Source of the DNA: JAKAQB01 sp027320105
GTDB lineage: Bacteria > Actinomycetota > Acidimicrobiia > Acidimicrobiales > Palsa-688
Assembly: GCA_027320105.1 (NCBI GenBank)
Contig: DAHVMA010000008.1
Location: forward strand, 1 to 61,439
Direction of reading: 5' to 3'
DNA length: 61,439 nt
Positions 1 to 7,319 of the stretch are shown here, in pieces. The stretch's first letter is position 1. Each line of letters starts with the position of its first letter. Under the pieces are notes generated by a model. It ran no database searches. It was not told where the DNA came from and saw nothing but the letters and a program-made list of their open reading frames with translations. The position numbers and the translations under genes are program-made.

Positions 1-133
1 TCACAGCCAATCCGACCTCGACAACGTCGCATTCTTGCTCAACAACCGGCCCCGCGAAACCCTCGGATTCCTGAAACCATCCGAGAAGCTGAACATGCTA
101 CTATTGGAACACGGTGACGCTGCCACCGCCTGA
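1..133 (+). pseudogene. IS30-family transposase, C-terminal fragment cut by the window edge
   Basis: The reading frame starting at base 2 gives 43 residues ending in a TGA at 131-133. The peptide has the LNNRPRETLGF and PSEKLN motifs found at the end of the DDE integrase core of IS30-type transposases. Only the end is visible, so it is not known whether the element continues intact to the left. The bases after the stop show no inverted repeat I can confirm. Family assignment is fairly sure from the motif; intactness is unknown. Confidence 0.7.
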
Positions 134-182
134 AATCGCCCAGTATCCCGATTGTTGAAGTTCAGCGGTGGCCACGGCTCGT

Positions 183-720
183 TCAGGCTGCGGCATGAGA
201 GTGCTCGGCGGGTGCGTCTCCGATGGGTGCCGTCTCCTTGCGCAGGGCGGCGACGAGGTTCTTCATGTCGGTGTGCCGCGGACCCGGCAGAACGAGCGCT
301 CTGCCTCGCGCATGCCGGCTGGGATCCAGCGCTTCTCCATCGAGCCGTCCTTCCACTTGGTCACCCGTCCGGTGGTGCGCTGTTGTGCGCCGGGGGATCG
401 AGATCATCGACTCGATGCAGTTCGTGTTGGTGAGCGTCTTGGCCAACGTGCCGCCGATGCCCAGGCGGCGGAGGGTGAACAGTGTTGAGCCCTTCTTGCA
501 GCGAGGCGGCGGCGTCGGGATGATCGGCTTCGAGTCCATCCGCCAGCCGCCGCGCGGCGTTGGCCGTTGGCCACGTCGGGCTGGGCGAAGATCACCTTCA
601 GGCGGCTGCCGACGATGGCCGCCACGTCGTTCGGCAGGTATCCGGCCACATAGGGAGGGCCCTGGATCCCCGGCCGAGGATCTGATCCGGGCTGAGGGCT
701 TGTCCGCACCCACAGGCGAC
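183..720 (-). pseudogene. Decayed IS256/Mutator-type transposase remnant
   Basis: Two overlapping minus-strand frames together resemble the C-terminal half of an IS256-family transposase. The upstream part (about 404-709) reads like the segment with LPNDVAAIVGSRLKVIFAQP. The downstream part has RLGIGGTLAKTL followed by TNCIESMISI, the region of the catalytic glutamate, and ends near DMKNLVAALRKE. At least two frameshifts separate these pieces and the N-terminal catalytic aspartates are absent, so it cannot encode an active enzyme. It belongs to a different IS256 subgroup from the intact copy at 4743. Nothing recognisable lies between 750 and 912. Confidence 0.65.
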
Positions 721-912
721 TGAGGCGACCCGGACCAGGACCACCTCACGCATACACAGGTCAGCGTCGGAGGCGCTGTCTGCCATGCTGGGAGCCTTCC
801 CCGCCTTGCTGCTCCGGCTCCGCCTTGCCATCGTGAGGAGGCCGTTTCGGCGGCCGGTGGTCCAACCAGGCTTCGGCAGCACTGCCGGAGGCCAAGTCGT
901 GGAGGTCCAAGA

Positions 913-1683
913 GTGATCGAGGTCGAGCTCCAGGGTCATGTCGCGCTGGTCAGTCTCGGGCACGGCAAGGTGAACGCTCTCGACATCGAGCTCCTCGCTG
1001 AGCTGACGAGCACGCTGCACCAGGTCGAGTCCTCCGGGGCACGTGCCGTCGTGCTAACGAGCTCCCGCCCGGTGTTCTCAGCCGGCGTCGATCTCTACCG
1101 TGTCCTCGACGGCAACGACACCTACGCGTTCGAGCTGATCACTCGGCTACACGAGACGTTCCGTGCGTGGTTCGCGACGCCGCTTCCCGTGGTCGCAGCG
1201 ATCAACGGTTCCGCGATCGCTGGAGGATGCGTGTTGGCGGCTTGTGCCGACTTCAGGCTGATGACCGAAGGACCGTCCGTCATCGGCGTATCGGAGCTGG
1301 TGGTGGGGGTCCCGTTCCCGGCAGCGGCCATAGAGATCGTGAGCTTCGCCTGCGCCCATCACGCAGGCAAGGTCCTCCTCGGGGGCAAGCTGCACTCACC
1401 TGCCGAAGCGACGCGAGTCGGCCTCGTCCACGAGCTCGCACCCGGTCACGACCTGATGCAAAGGGCGACGGCCGTCGCAAGGCAGCTCGCCGAGCACCCT
1501 GGGGAGTCGGCTGCGCTCGCGAAGTCGCACCTGCGCCTCAGATCGCTTCGGTGGATGGACGAACGCTGCGAGCACGATGGGGAAGTAGCCCGGATCTGGA
1601 GCAGCGCCGACACCCATTCGAGGATCAGCGACGCTATCGCCCGATCGATCCGGTCCCGTTCCACTGGCGCCAGCCCGACCTGA
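913..1683 (+). CDS. Enoyl-CoA hydratase/isomerase family protein
   Basis: A 256-residue crotonase-fold protein that would hydrate or isomerise an acyl-CoA in fatty-acid or aromatic-acid breakdown; the substrate cannot be told from sequence. The oxyanion-hole segments are visible as FSAGVDL near residue 56 and NGSAIAGGCVLAACADFRL near residue 98. The GTG start is supported by a GGAGG eight bases upstream. Length is normal for the family. The usual acidic catalytic pair is not obvious around GVSELVVGVPFP, where many hydratases have a glutamate, so another crotonase activity is possible. It stands alone among mobile-element scars, and its end overlaps the excisionase remnant on the other strand. 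Confidence 0.85.
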   Translation: MIEVELQGHVALVSLGHGKVNALDIELLAELTSTLHQVESSGARAVVLTSSRPVFSAGVDLYRVLDGNDTYAFELITRLHETFRAWFATPLPVVAAINGSAIAGGCVLAACADFRLMTEGPSVIGVSELVVGVPFPAAAIEIVSFACAHHAGKVLLGGKLHSPAEATRVGLVHELAPGHDLMQRATAVARQLAEHPGESAALAKSHLRLRSLRWMDERCEHDGEVARIWSSADTHSRISDAIARSIRSRSTGASPT

Positions 1684-2006
1684 CGGGCAGCGTACTGGCG
1701 TTGATCGAGCCTGAAGGGTCCAGGATGTCGGCAGCCGCCTTGACCAGGAACGACGAGCACGACCAGGCCTTGGGGGCCCGGAGCTCGGGCCCGGTGGCCT
1801 GGACGACCTCGGACTCCAGCCAGGCGGCCACGTCCTCGGGCCGGAACCCGACCGTCTTGCCGACCCGGATGAAGCCGATGCGGTGGTGGTGGGTGAGCCC
1901 GTAGACCCGTGTTGCGGTTGGTCCCCAAGTAGTCGGCGAGCTGGTCGACGGTCCACAGCTCGGGGGGTCGGGTGGTGGATGCGGTTGGGTCGCTCATGGC
2001 CGTCAC
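1634..2006 (-). pseudogene. Frameshifted excisionase-type helix-turn-helix protein
   Basis: Starting at 2006 the minus strand encodes an HTH of the excisionase/AlpA type with ELWTVDQLADYLGTNRNT. Near 1905 the frame breaks. The domain continues in another frame as VYGLTHHHRIGFIRVGKT, then FRPEDVAAWL, and runs to a stop at 1634. Joining the frames restores a normal MerR/Xis-like DNA-binding domain, so one small indel probably killed the gene. Such proteins direct integrase to excise an element. Its place beside tRNA-Val fits a lost integrative element. The last 50 bases overlap the enoyl-CoA hydratase gene end to end. Confidence 0.65.
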
Positions 2007-2021
2007 GAGGGCGGCGCGGCG

Positions 2022-2067
2022 CTACCGCGGCGCGACGGCGGCCTTTGGGCCGACCCTACCGCGGCGC
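2022..2067 (+). repeat. Pair of 12-nt direct repeats upstream of the excisionase remnant
   Basis: CTACCGCGGCGC occurs at 2022-2033 and again near 2057-2068, just upstream of the minus-strand excisionase start. Spacing is about three helical turns. These could be binding sites for a regulator or recombinase, or chance in GC-rich DNA. Nothing else is seen between 2068 and 2160. Confidence 0.3.
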
Positions 2068-2160
2068 AATCGCGGCGTGAACCTTCGCTTGCTACCTGGC
2101 CGGGATCCCCACACCCGCTCTGACCAGGATTTTTGCGGCGGGTGGTGGTGAGGGTGGGTG

Positions 2161-2204
2161 GTAGGTAGGTAGGTAGGTAGGTAGGTAGGTAGGTAGGTAG
2201 GTAG
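2161..2204 (+). repeat. Tetranucleotide microsatellite, 11 perfect GTAG units
   Basis: Eleven uninterrupted GTAG units fill 2161-2204 and are followed by GTCGGT, then the 3' end of tRNA-Val. The tract lies just downstream of the tRNA as transcribed (CTAC units on the tRNA strand). No open gene crosses it. Such perfect tetranucleotide tracts are slippage-prone and rare in bacterial intergenic DNA. Confidence 0.9.
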
Positions 2205-2209
2205 GTCGG

Positions 2210-2283
2210 TGGGCGGTAGAGGACTCGAACCTCCGACCTCAGCCGTGTGAAGGCTGCGCTCTAACCAGCTGAGCTAACCGCCC
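2210..2283 (-). tRNA. tRNA-Val (anticodon CAC)
   Basis: The minus strand folds as a full cloverleaf. The acceptor arms GGGCGGT and ACCGCCC pair over seven bases with discriminator A. A D-arm contains AGCTCAGCTGGTTAGAGC, the anticodon stem CAGCC/GGCTG encloses the loop TTCACAC, and the T-arm contains GGTTCGAGTCC. The loop centre is CAC, so it decodes the valine codon GUG. No CCA is encoded. tRNA genes are favoured integration sites, and an excisionase remnant lies just downstream. Confidence 0.95.
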
Positions 2284-2437
2284 GGAAGCTCCCGGGGAAC
2301 CGCCCTAAGGCGGGCGGCAGCCCGGCCATCGCGGAAGTCACACCCTACACGGCCAACCCGAGAGCTCTGCAGCGGGCGCCACCGGGCGGGGGCCGTCCGG
2401 CAGTACCATCGAAAGCCGAACACACCTTAGGAGGATC

Positions 2438-2929
2438 GTGTCTCGGCACCACTACGGCGCCTTGGCGGCGGTGATCACGGGTTTTGTCCTGTGTCGCGTG
2501 CTCGGCTTCCCGCTCGTCGACGCCGCCGGAGCCGTCGGGGGGCACTCGCGCGCCGGGGACGTGCTCGTCGGGGTGATCGTCGCCGCCGTCCCGTTCGCCG
2601 TGCTGGTGTTCTACTCCGTCGTGCGGCTCACACACCGGAGCCTGATGCTCCACCTGACGGCGGTACGGGGCCTGCTCCTGGCCGGTTGGCTGTTCGCTGG
2701 CGCGGTGATGGGGCTGCTGCCCTATTCCCGGATGGGGACGGAGCTCAGCCTCCGCACCCACGAGGCCCACACGGCGCCCGGGTTCCTTCACGGGATGGAC
2801 ATGACGATCCTCGCCGGGCTCATCGTCACCGTCGTCCTCCTGCTCCTTGCCCTCCGCAACCGCCCCGACCACTCGACAGGTCCAGTGCAGTGGTTGGAGC
2901 ACCAGATCGAGGACGAGGCCGAGACCTGA
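2438..2929 (+). CDS. Small four-helix membrane protein of unknown function
   Basis: The predicted protein has 163 residues and I do not recognise the family. Four hydrophobic stretches are visible, around residues 5-25, 42-62, 75-95 and 118-138. A loop with GTELSLRTHEAHTAPGFLHG lies before the last helix, and the tail is short and acidic. The GTG start has a perfect AGGAGG at 2429-2434. Base composition matches the core genome and the ORF stands alone, divergent from the tRNA. The His-rich third loop could be a metal or cofactor site, but that is speculation. Confidence 0.7.
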   Translation: MSRHHYGALAAVITGFVLCRVLGFPLVDAAGAVGGHSRAGDVLVGVIVAAVPFAVLVFYSVVRLTHRSLMLHLTAVRGLLLAGWLFAGAVMGLLPYSRMGTELSLRTHEAHTAPGFLHGMDMTILAGLIVTVVLLLLALRNRPDHSTGPVQWLEHQIEDEAET

Positions 2930-3358
2930 CGGGCCGCTGACAGGCCCGGGGGGCCGGCGCGGTTCGCAGTATTGACCCCCTACGAGCGCAATGCACTGAT
3001 CCGAGAGCCCCACGAGGGGGCAAACCGCGCGCAGCTACTACGACCGCGCGCATCCAGCCCCAGATGCCGTCCCGTATGCGCGCGGTTCGGTCGGCTGCGC
3101 GCGCTTCGAACGGGGGGCTGGCCAGCGACAGCGGACGACCGCGGGCAGACGGCAGACGGCAGACGGCAGACGGCAGACGGCAAGAATCCCACTCGTGCCA
3201 GACCAGCCCACCGCCCCTCACCCCGCTCCTTCCCCCCGGCAGGGTGCTTCACCCGCTCCTCTGGCCGTGCCTCCGACCGCCTCGCCGCTGTTCTCGCCCC
3301 GCCGGTCGGCCCGCACCTCTCCGCCGGCGACCGCCGGCCCACCCCGCCAGCCCTCTCG
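2930..3358. other. Gene-free stretch with a heptanucleotide repeat
   Basis: No convincing gene is seen here. Between 2975 and 3115 several CGCGCG-rich blocks occur, and a tandem GGCAGAC repeat follows. Open frames across it have irregular composition and no family resemblance. The aldolase gene ends at 3359 on the minus strand and the membrane protein gene ends at 2929 on the plus strand, so this is a convergent intergenic region. Confidence 0.6.
3144..3178 (+). repeat. Five tandem GGCAGAC heptamers
   Basis: Five exact copies of GGCAGAC run from 3144 to 3178 and a partial sixth follows. They lie in the gene-free stretch between two convergent genes. Confidence 0.85.
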
Positions 3359-4024
3359 CTACGGCAGCTGCCGCATCACCTCGTACACGCCGGCGAAGCG
3401 CGCCACGGCCTCGTCGGGCGGATCGACGGCACCGCCGAGGAGCCGGGCACCCCATGCGATCTGGGCCACCCGTTCCACCAGCGCAACGATGTGGAGGACG
3501 CGAGCCGGGCTGGGGCCGACCGCTACCAGTCCGTGGTTGGCGAGCAGGGCGGCGCCCCTGCCGGCGAGCGCGGCCACGGCGTTGGCTGCAAGCTCGGGCG
3601 TGCCCGACGGCGCGTACGGGGCGCACCGCACGTCGCCGCCCACGTAGAGGGCGAACTCGTCGATGCACACTGGTATCGGCAGGCGGGCGGCCGCCCACAT
3701 GGTGGCCCAGACGGAGTGGGCGTGGATGACGGCGGCGACGTCGTCGAAGGCGCGGTAGCAGGCGAGGTGCAGGGCGAGCTCGGAGGTGGGGCTGCGGCCC
3801 TCGGCGACGGCGGGCTCGACCACCGCCCCGTCCAGGTCGACCACGATGAGGTCATCGGGGCCCATCGCCCGGTAGTCGACCGACGAGGGGGTCACCACGA
3901 CCAGCCCGTCGGGCCGCCGGGCCGAAAGGTTCCCCGCCGTCCCCTCCACCAGGTCCTTCGCCAGGAGCTCGCGGGCGGCGGAGAGGATGTCAGCAGTGGC
4001 GTCGACCACGCGGGGCGGGGTCAT
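3359..4024 (-). CDS. Class II aldolase/adducin family protein
   Basis: A 221-residue zinc-dependent aldolase of the fuculose-phosphate aldolase/ribulose-5-phosphate epimerase superfamily, cleaving or epimerising a phosphorylated sugar. Visible family marks are GTAGNLSAR near residue 28, TPSSVDYRAM near 46, the catalytic SPTSE segment, the metal-binding HAHSVWATM near 98, and ANHGLVAVG with a further histidine. Its ATG overlaps the stop of the upstream dehydrogenase gene by four bases, so the two were one operon. That upstream gene is now ruined and an IS lies above it, so expression is doubtful even though this ORF looks intact. With the FGGY kinase remnant it formed a sugar catabolic set. 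Exact substrate is unknown. Confidence 0.85.
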   Translation of the reverse strand: MTPPRVVDATADILSAARELLAKDLVEGTAGNLSARRPDGLVVVTPSSVDYRAMGPDDLIVVDLDGAVVEPAVAEGRSPTSELALHLACYRAFDDVAAVIHAHSVWATMWAAARLPIPVCIDEFALYVGGDVRCAPYAPSGTPELAANAVAALAGRGAALLANHGLVAVGPSPARVLHIVALVERVAQIAWGARLLGGAVDPPDEAVARFAGVYEVMRQLP

Positions 4025-4620
4025 GGAGCCGTGCCGCCCCCGCCGGCCGCCGTGACCGGATCGGTTCCGAGCACTTCCGGGTTGGCGAGGTGCGGGGTCG
4101 CCACGACGTTGGGCATGGCGAGCAGGGGATGGCCGGCGGGCAGGGTCTCGCCGTCGAAGTGGTCGATGGCGGCGCCGGCGAGATGTCCGGAGGAGAGGGC
4201 GTCGACGAGCGCCCCGGTGTCCACCAGGGCGGCCCGGGCAGTGTTGATGAGCACCGAGCCGGGGCGCATGGCGGCCAGTTGCGCGGCACCGATCATGCCG
4301 TGGGTCTCGGCCGTGACGGCGGCATGCAGCGAGACCACGTCGGAGCTGGCGAGCACCTCCGCCAAGCTGGCCGGCGCGTCGGGTTGGTACGGGCCGTGGG
4401 CGACGACCCGCATGCCGAGCCCCTCGAGGGGCCAGGCGATGGCGCGCCCCGACAGCGCCGTAGCCGACCAGTCCGACGGTGCGGCCTCGACGGCGAGCTC
4501 GGCGACGCCGCCGGCGTTGCGGGCCGGGGTGTGGAGCACCGGGACGACGGCGGCCGTGGCGCCCTCGTGGGCGAGCGGGTCGGCGGGCACGAGGACATAC
4601 TGTCCGGCCGTGCCCCGCCC
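4021..4620 (-). pseudogene. D-2-hydroxyacid dehydrogenase, truncated and frameshifted
   Basis: The end of an NAD-dependent 2-hydroxyacid (phosphoglycerate-type) dehydrogenase is clear: LHTPARNAGGVAELAV, ASSDVVSLHAAVTAET, GSVLINTARAALVDTGAL and the catalytic histidine segment NVVATPH. The nucleotide-binding motif TVGLVGYGAVG survives only in a different frame near 4460. One extra G in a G-run would explain the return to frame, and about 30 residues before it are missing. The N-terminal third is absent where the IS256-family element begins at about 4624. The gene is dead. It overlapped the aldolase start by four bases, so it was the upstream partner in that operon. Confidence 0.75.
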
Positions 4621-4742
4621 GTCGAGATATAACCAGAACTTGTGGATCGACGATCTGAGCCCGGGCGCGGCGTACCTTCCTCGTTGAAGTACCCAACCAA
4701 CGAGACTGCCGGCGATGGACCGCCGGCGAGGAAGGAACGCCG

Positions 4743-6023
4743 ATGTTGACAGTAGTTGCCGATGAGGCTGCCCGCGCGGATCTGGCGCTCGGGCTGGACG
4801 AGATCTGCCGGGAGGGCGCCCGGCGCATGCTGGCCGCCGCTTTGGAGGCCGAGGTCGACGCGTACGTGGCGTCCTTCGCCGACGAGGTCGATGACGACGG
4901 TCATCGCCTGGTGGTCCGTAACGGCCACGCTCGGCGCCTGCCGGTGACCACGGGGTCGGGGCCGATCGAGATCGAGGCACCCCGGGTCAACGACCGCCGG
5001 GTCGACGAGGCGACCGGCGAGAAGTGCCGGTTCCGTAGCTCGATCATCCCTCCGTGGGCCCGTAAGAGCCCGAAGGTGGCCGAGGTGCTGCCGTTGATGT
5101 ACCTGCACGGGATGAGCTCGGGGGACTTCGCTCCGGCGCTGAGCGAGTTCTTCGGCTCGGCGGCGGGCCTGTCGGCGTCGGTGGTGACCCGGCTGACCAA
5201 GACCTGGCAGGACGAGCGGGAGCGCTTCGCCGCCCGGAGCCTGGCAGGGGTGGACTACGTCTACGTGTGGGCCGACGGGGTGCACTTCAACGTCCGATTG
5301 GACGAGTCGCGGTTGTGCGCCCTGGTCATCGTCGGGGTCCGCGCCGATCGGACCAAGGAGCTGGTGTCGATCACCGACGGGGAGCGGGCGTCCACCGAGA
5401 GCTGGGCTGACGTGCTGAGGGACCTGCGCCGTCGGGGCATGACCGCCCCGGTGATCGCTGTTGGCGACGGGGCGCTCGGGTTCTGGGCGGCGCTGCGCGA
5501 CGTGTTCCCCAAGACCCGGACACAGCGCTGCTGGGTCCACAAGGCCGCCAACGTGTTGAACGTGCTGCCCAAGTCAGCCCAGCCCGCAGCCCGCAAGGCG
5601 ATCGCAGAGATCCGAGATGCCGCCGACCGTGAGCACGCGCTGGCCGCGATCGAGGCGTTCGCCGCCGACTACGGGGTCAAGTGGCCGAAGGCGGTAGCGA
5701 AGATCGTCGACGACACCGAGGCACTGCTCGCCTTCTACGACCTCCCCGCCGAGCACTGGGTTCACCTGAAGACCTCGAACCCGATCGAGTCGACCTTCGC
5801 CACGGTGCGGCTTCGGACCAAGGTCACCAAGGGGCCCGGCTCCAAGGCCGCCGGCCTGGCCATGGCGTTCAAGCTGATCGAAGCAGCCGAGAGGCGCTGG
5901 CGGGCGGTCAACGCCCCCCACCTCGTCGCGCTGGTCCGCGCCGGTGCCCGCTTCGAGGCCGGGGTGCTCGTCGAGCGTCCAGGCGGTGGCGAGCCCGCCG
6001 GTATCGACGAGGTGGCGGCGTGA
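4743..6023 (+). CDS. IS256-family (Mutator) transposase
   Basis: A 426-residue DDE transposase of full family length. It moves the element by a copy-out mechanism typical of IS256. The N-terminal DNA-binding part contains EICREGARRMLAAALEAEVD. The catalytic residues appear in order: aspartate in YVWADGVHF (about residue 174), aspartate in AVGDGALGF (about 241), the CWVHKAANVL segment, and glutamate in NPIESTFATVR (about 343). No frameshift or stop is seen, so it may be active. The ATG follows GGAAGGAACGCCG. Its stop overlaps the zinc-ribbon gene by four bases. Confidence 0.95.
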   Translation: MLTVVADEAARADLALGLDEICREGARRMLAAALEAEVDAYVASFADEVDDDGHRLVVRNGHARRLPVTTGSGPIEIEAPRVNDRRVDEATGEKCRFRSSIIPPWARKSPKVAEVLPLMYLHGMSSGDFAPALSEFFGSAAGLSASVVTRLTKTWQDERERFAARSLAGVDYVYVWADGVHFNVRLDESRLCALVIVGVRADRTKELVSITDGERASTESWADVLRDLRRRGMTAPVIAVGDGALGFWAALRDVFPKTRTQRCWVHKAANVLNVLPKSAQPAARKAIAEIRDAADREHALAAIEAFAADYGVKWPKAVAKIVDDTEALLAFYDLPAEHWVHLKTSNPIESTFATVRLRTKVTKGPGSKAAGLAMAFKLIEAAERRWRAVNAPHLVALVRAGARFEAGVLVERPGGGEPAGIDEVAA

Positions 6024-6373
6024 ACCCCGTGCGCGACGATACCGCGACGACCTGTCCGGTGTGCCGGAACCCCTTCGAGCGCCTCGGACGCCAGCGTTTC
6101 TGCTCGAGCGTGTGCCGCCAGTCAGCTTGGCGATCCAAGAGAGCCGCCCCAGCCGAGCCAGTCGTCTCGCGCTCCCAGGTCGTCTACGCCTGCCCGAGCT
6201 GCGAGGGCCGCTACCTCGGAGAGCAAAGATGCGAGACCTGCAACACGTGGTGCCGCCGGCTCGGGCCGGGCGCGGAGTGCCCGCGCTGCGGGGAGGCGAT
6301 CTCGATCACCGACCTGCTGAGCGCGGACCAACTCGCCCCGACCGTGCCCGCCACGACGAAGCGGAGGAGGTGA
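6020..6373 (+). CDS. Zinc-ribbon protein coupled to the IS256 transposase
   Basis: A 117-residue protein with five CxxC-type clusters: CPVC, CSSVC, CPSC, CETC and CPRC, arranged as two or three zinc ribbons. The GTG start overlaps the transposase stop as GTGA, indicating translational coupling. From memory, similar small Cys-rich proteins follow IS256 transposases in other actinobacteria, so it may help bind DNA or regulate transposition. No experimental role is known to me. The basic tail TTKRRR is consistent with nucleic-acid contact. Confidence 0.75.
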   Translation: MNPVRDDTATTCPVCRNPFERLGRQRFCSSVCRQSAWRSKRAAPAEPVVSRSQVVYACPSCEGRYLGEQRCETCNTWCRRLGPGAECPRCGEAISITDLLSADQLAPTVPATTKRRR

Positions 6374-6435
6374 CCAGCCGAAGTTGATGCCCGGAAGGGA
6401 CGCCGCCCCAAAAATCTCATCCACCGTCCCGAGCG

Positions 6436-6737
6436 GTGGCGGTCGGGGTGGACGTGGGGACCACGGAGGCGAAGGCGCTGGCCGTCGACGAGGGCGGTCG
6501 GGTGCTGGCCCACCGGGTGCGCGGCCCGCAGCGGGCGGCGCCGTGGCGGTGGCGGCGCTGTCTCCCGTTGACGCCGACGGCTTCCCCGCCGAAAGAGGGA
6601 TCCTCTACGACGACGAGCGTGGTCGTCCCCTCGGCCCGTACCGCGGAGGCGGCCCGACCGCTTCGCCGGAGGCCTCCGCAATCCTGGGCTGGATGGCCGC
6701 GGCGCACCCGGCGGCTACCGTCAAGGCGGCGAGGTGA
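6436..6737 (+). pseudogene. FGGY carbohydrate kinase remnant
   Basis: From the GTG at 6436 the frame gives VAVGVDVGTTEAKALAVDE, the phosphate-binding start of FGGY sugar kinases (xylulokinase-like). After about 45 residues the frame breaks. A second frame resumes with SPVDADGFPAERGILYDDER and ILGWMAAAHPAA and ends at 6737. Only about a fifth of the usual 480-500 residues remain and the ATPase C-terminal half is missing. It lies directly right of the IS and divergent from the dehydrogenase-aldolase pair, so all three probably formed one sugar catabolic locus destroyed around the IS insertion. Confidence 0.65.
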
Positions 6738-7260
6738 CGAGCGCGACCAGCTCCTCCCACGAGCCCGCCCGGCCCTCGGCGACGACGGCACCGTCCCCGA
6801 CCACCACCAGCCACGGGGCGCCGCGCACCCTGTAGGCGATCCAGGCCTCGCTGCTCATGACCACGGGGACGCCGTTGCCGGCGAGGGCCGCGACAGCGCG
6901 GCTGCTCTCGGTCGTCGGGCTCGGGGTCACGGCGACCACCGCCAGTCCGGGCCGGCGGCCCTCGGCTAGAGGCGCCCAGAGGGCACGGCAGGGTTCGCAG
7001 CTCCCGGTCAGGAAGGCCAGCAGCAGCCGCTGCCCGGGCTCGGAGCCGGCGGCGGCCGGACGCCCCTGCGGGTCGACGCCTGACACCTCGGGCGCGCACG
7101 CACCGACGAGCGGCTCGCGGGGGCGGGGCGGGGCGGGGCGGGGCGGGGCCGCGAGCGGCTCGAGCCTGGCCTGGAGAAGCGCGACCCGCCGAAGGAGAGC
7201 CGCGACGAGGGCGGCGAGGAGGACGACGCACACGGCGAGGCCGATGACGGCGGTGGTCAC
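6721..7260 (-). CDS. Membrane-anchored thioredoxin-like protein
   Basis: The predicted protein has 179 residues. An N-terminal transmembrane helix spans about residues 4-24. A proline-rich linker encoded by a GGGGC repeat follows, then a thioredoxin/TlpA-like domain with the redox motif CEPC near residue 92 (LLLAFLTGSCEPCRALW). A likely cis-proline region GAPWLVVVG lies near 150. It probably faces the outside of the membrane and reduces or exchanges disulfides, for example in cytochrome maturation or methylamine-type redox systems. The GTG start at 7260 gives the helix. The end overlaps the kinase remnant by 17 bases, and the F420 reductase gene diverges from it. Confidence 0.75.
   Translation of the reverse strand: MTTAVIGLAVCVVLLAALVAALLRRVALLQARLEPLAAPPRPAPPRPREPLVGACAPEVSGVDPQGRPAAAGSEPGQRLLLAFLTGSCEPCRALWAPLAEGRRPGLAVVAVTPSPTTESSRAVAALAGNGVPVVMSSEAWIAYRVRGAPWLVVVGDGAVVAEGRAGSWEELVALVTSPP
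7120..7149 (+). repeat. Six GGGGC pentamers inside a coding region
   Basis: Six tandem GGGGC units lie inside the thioredoxin-like gene and encode its Pro/Ala/Arg linker on the minus strand. The unit is five bases, so gain or loss of one copy would frameshift the gene between the membrane helix and the redox domain. Confidence 0.85.
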
Positions 7261-7319
7261 AGCAGCCGACCGTAGCGGCGCAGTCGACCGTGTGGGCCGG
7301 GGCGTGCAAGTCTCTCCCC

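Larger units (their letters stand above)
4624..6418 (+). mobile_element. IS256-family insertion sequence with accessory zinc-ribbon gene
   Basis: The left end begins with GAGATATAACCAGAACTTGT, matching the form of IS256-family terminal repeats. The right end is less clear: a reverse-complement GAGAT occurs at about 6418 and an imperfect AACTT-containing match lies near 6380. No 8-9 bp target duplication is visible, which suggests a deletion on one side after insertion. The element carries the transposase and a coupled zinc-ribbon ORF. It separates a truncated dehydrogenase on the left from a truncated kinase on the right. Confidence 0.7.

Noticed and set aside
2161..2204. CRISPR-like array
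   Set aside because: It is a simple GTAG microsatellite with no spacers. No repeat-spacer pattern was seen anywhere in the window.
2972..4687. 571-residue plus-strand open frame
   Set aside because: It is antisense to the aldolase and dehydrogenase genes, with no family resemblance and skewed composition; long shadow frames are common at this GC content.
4609..6428. Target-site duplication flanking the IS256-family element
   Set aside because: The 8-9 bases outside the proposed ends do not match; a short CCGTC on both sides is too small and at different distances.
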